Assembly (NCBI RefSeq): GCF_009908295.1
Contig: NZ_JAAALO010000002.1
Coordinates: 533,490 to 597,489, forward strand
Length of the DNA stretch: 64,000 nt
Origin: Micromonospora rubida
GTDB lineage: Bacteria > Actinomycetota > Actinomycetes > Mycobacteriales > Micromonosporaceae
Reading direction: 5' to 3'
The notes under the pieces are model-generated. The model saw only the letters and a list, made by a program, of their open reading frames with translations, made no database searches and was not told where the DNA came from. The translations under genes and the position numbers were made by a program. Of this stretch, positions 63,838 to 64,000 are shown piece after piece. How positions within the stretch are numbered: position 1 is the first letter of the stretch; each line of letters begins with the position of its first letter.

Positions 63838-64000
63838 TCAGTCCTGCTCGCGCCGCATGACCAGCGCGTCGGTGTTGCTCGGTTGGTAGTAGCCGCGGCG
63901 CACCCCGATCGGCTCGAAGCCGTACGTCGCGTAGAGCCGCTGGGCGGGGGCGTTGTCGGCCGCGACCTCCAGCAGCGTACTGCGGGCACCCCGGCGGGCG
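63838..64000 (-). CDS. rimI: Ribosomal-protein alanine N-acetyltransferase RimI, 3' end
   Basis: Only the last 53 or so residues lie in the window; the 5' end is beyond 64000. The visible part has TLLEVAADNAPAQRLYATYG then FEPIGVRRGYYQPSNTDALV, the acetyl-CoA-binding end of a GNAT fold, with the LEV...N..A..LY...GF pattern of RimI. RimI acetylates the N-terminus of ribosomal protein bS18. The partner order rimI-tsaD is conserved in bacteria. Confidence 0.85.
   Translation of the reverse strand, partial: ARRGARSTLLEVAADNAPAQRLYATYGFEPIGVRRGYYQPSNTDALVMRREQD

Overview
This window looks like ordinary chromosome from a high-GC actinomycete, most likely a Micromonospora or close Micromonosporaceae relative. 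Four things point there: very strong G/C bias at third codon positions; many GTG and a few TTG starts; actinobacterial family markers (WhiB, a BldM-like regulator, DUF5319, DUF6350, PspC and LiaF-like proteins, GroEL1 with a His-rich tail, GuaB3, EspC-like T7SS proteins); and the order groES-groEL1 / whiB / bldM-like / guaB2-guaB3, which resembles the Streptomyces whiD-bldM-guaB locus. I see no tRNA, rRNA, CRISPR array or intact transposon.

Layout. 1-5 kb: DUF6350 membrane protein, a small DUF4190-like protein, sucCD, and a stand-alone B12-binding protein. 5-12 kb: two M23 peptidases, the PcrA helicase, a secreted 5'-nucleotidase-type phosphoesterase, and a chorismate mutase behind a Phe/Tyr-rich leader peptide and attenuator. 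12-18 kb: a complete oligopeptide/dipeptide ABC operon (oppA, a terminator, then oppBCDF). 18.6-23.4 kb: the stump of a PIG-L deacetylase gene, then a LiaRS-like two-component pair divergent from a PspC/LiaF-like membrane protein. 23.6-26 kb: psd and pssA, convergent, for phosphatidylethanolamine synthesis. 26-28 kb: two tandem double-Nudix proteins. 28-40 kb: a small PspC protein, guaA, a cholesterol-oxidase-like GMC enzyme, an LCP protein, two tandem M1 metallopeptidase lipoproteins, guaB3 and guaB2. 39.7-44.4 kb: DUF5319, BldM-like regulator, WhiD-like WhiB, and groES-groEL1 under two CIRCE operators.

44.4-47.6 kb is looser DNA with a 27-bp perfect inverted repeat, a small AlpA-like HTH gene, a THUMP-like methyltransferase and a YbaK deacylase. 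At 48-51.3 kb a tight minus-strand operon codes for a MauE-like membrane protein, two membrane-anchored CxxC thioredoxin-like (MauD-like) proteins, a polytopic membrane protein, a 19-residue hydrophobic peptide, an ABM-like soluble protein and a Tat-exported 8-cysteine mini-protein. It reads as a dedicated export and disulfide-maturation pathway and is the best candidate here for an undescribed system. 51.6-56 kb: a sugar ABC importer with a ROK repressor. 56-60 kb: a DUF1707 protein and a heterodimeric ABC exporter with one NBD lacking a P-loop. 60-62.5 kb: a four-gene T7SS-type effector module. The window ends in tsaD and the 3' end of rimI.

The second highlight is the chorismate-mutase attenuator. 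Promoter, leader peptide, pause hairpin, antiterminator and terminator can all be traced base by base. Several short tandem repeats and dispersed palindromes sit between convergent genes, where they act as or adjoin terminators.
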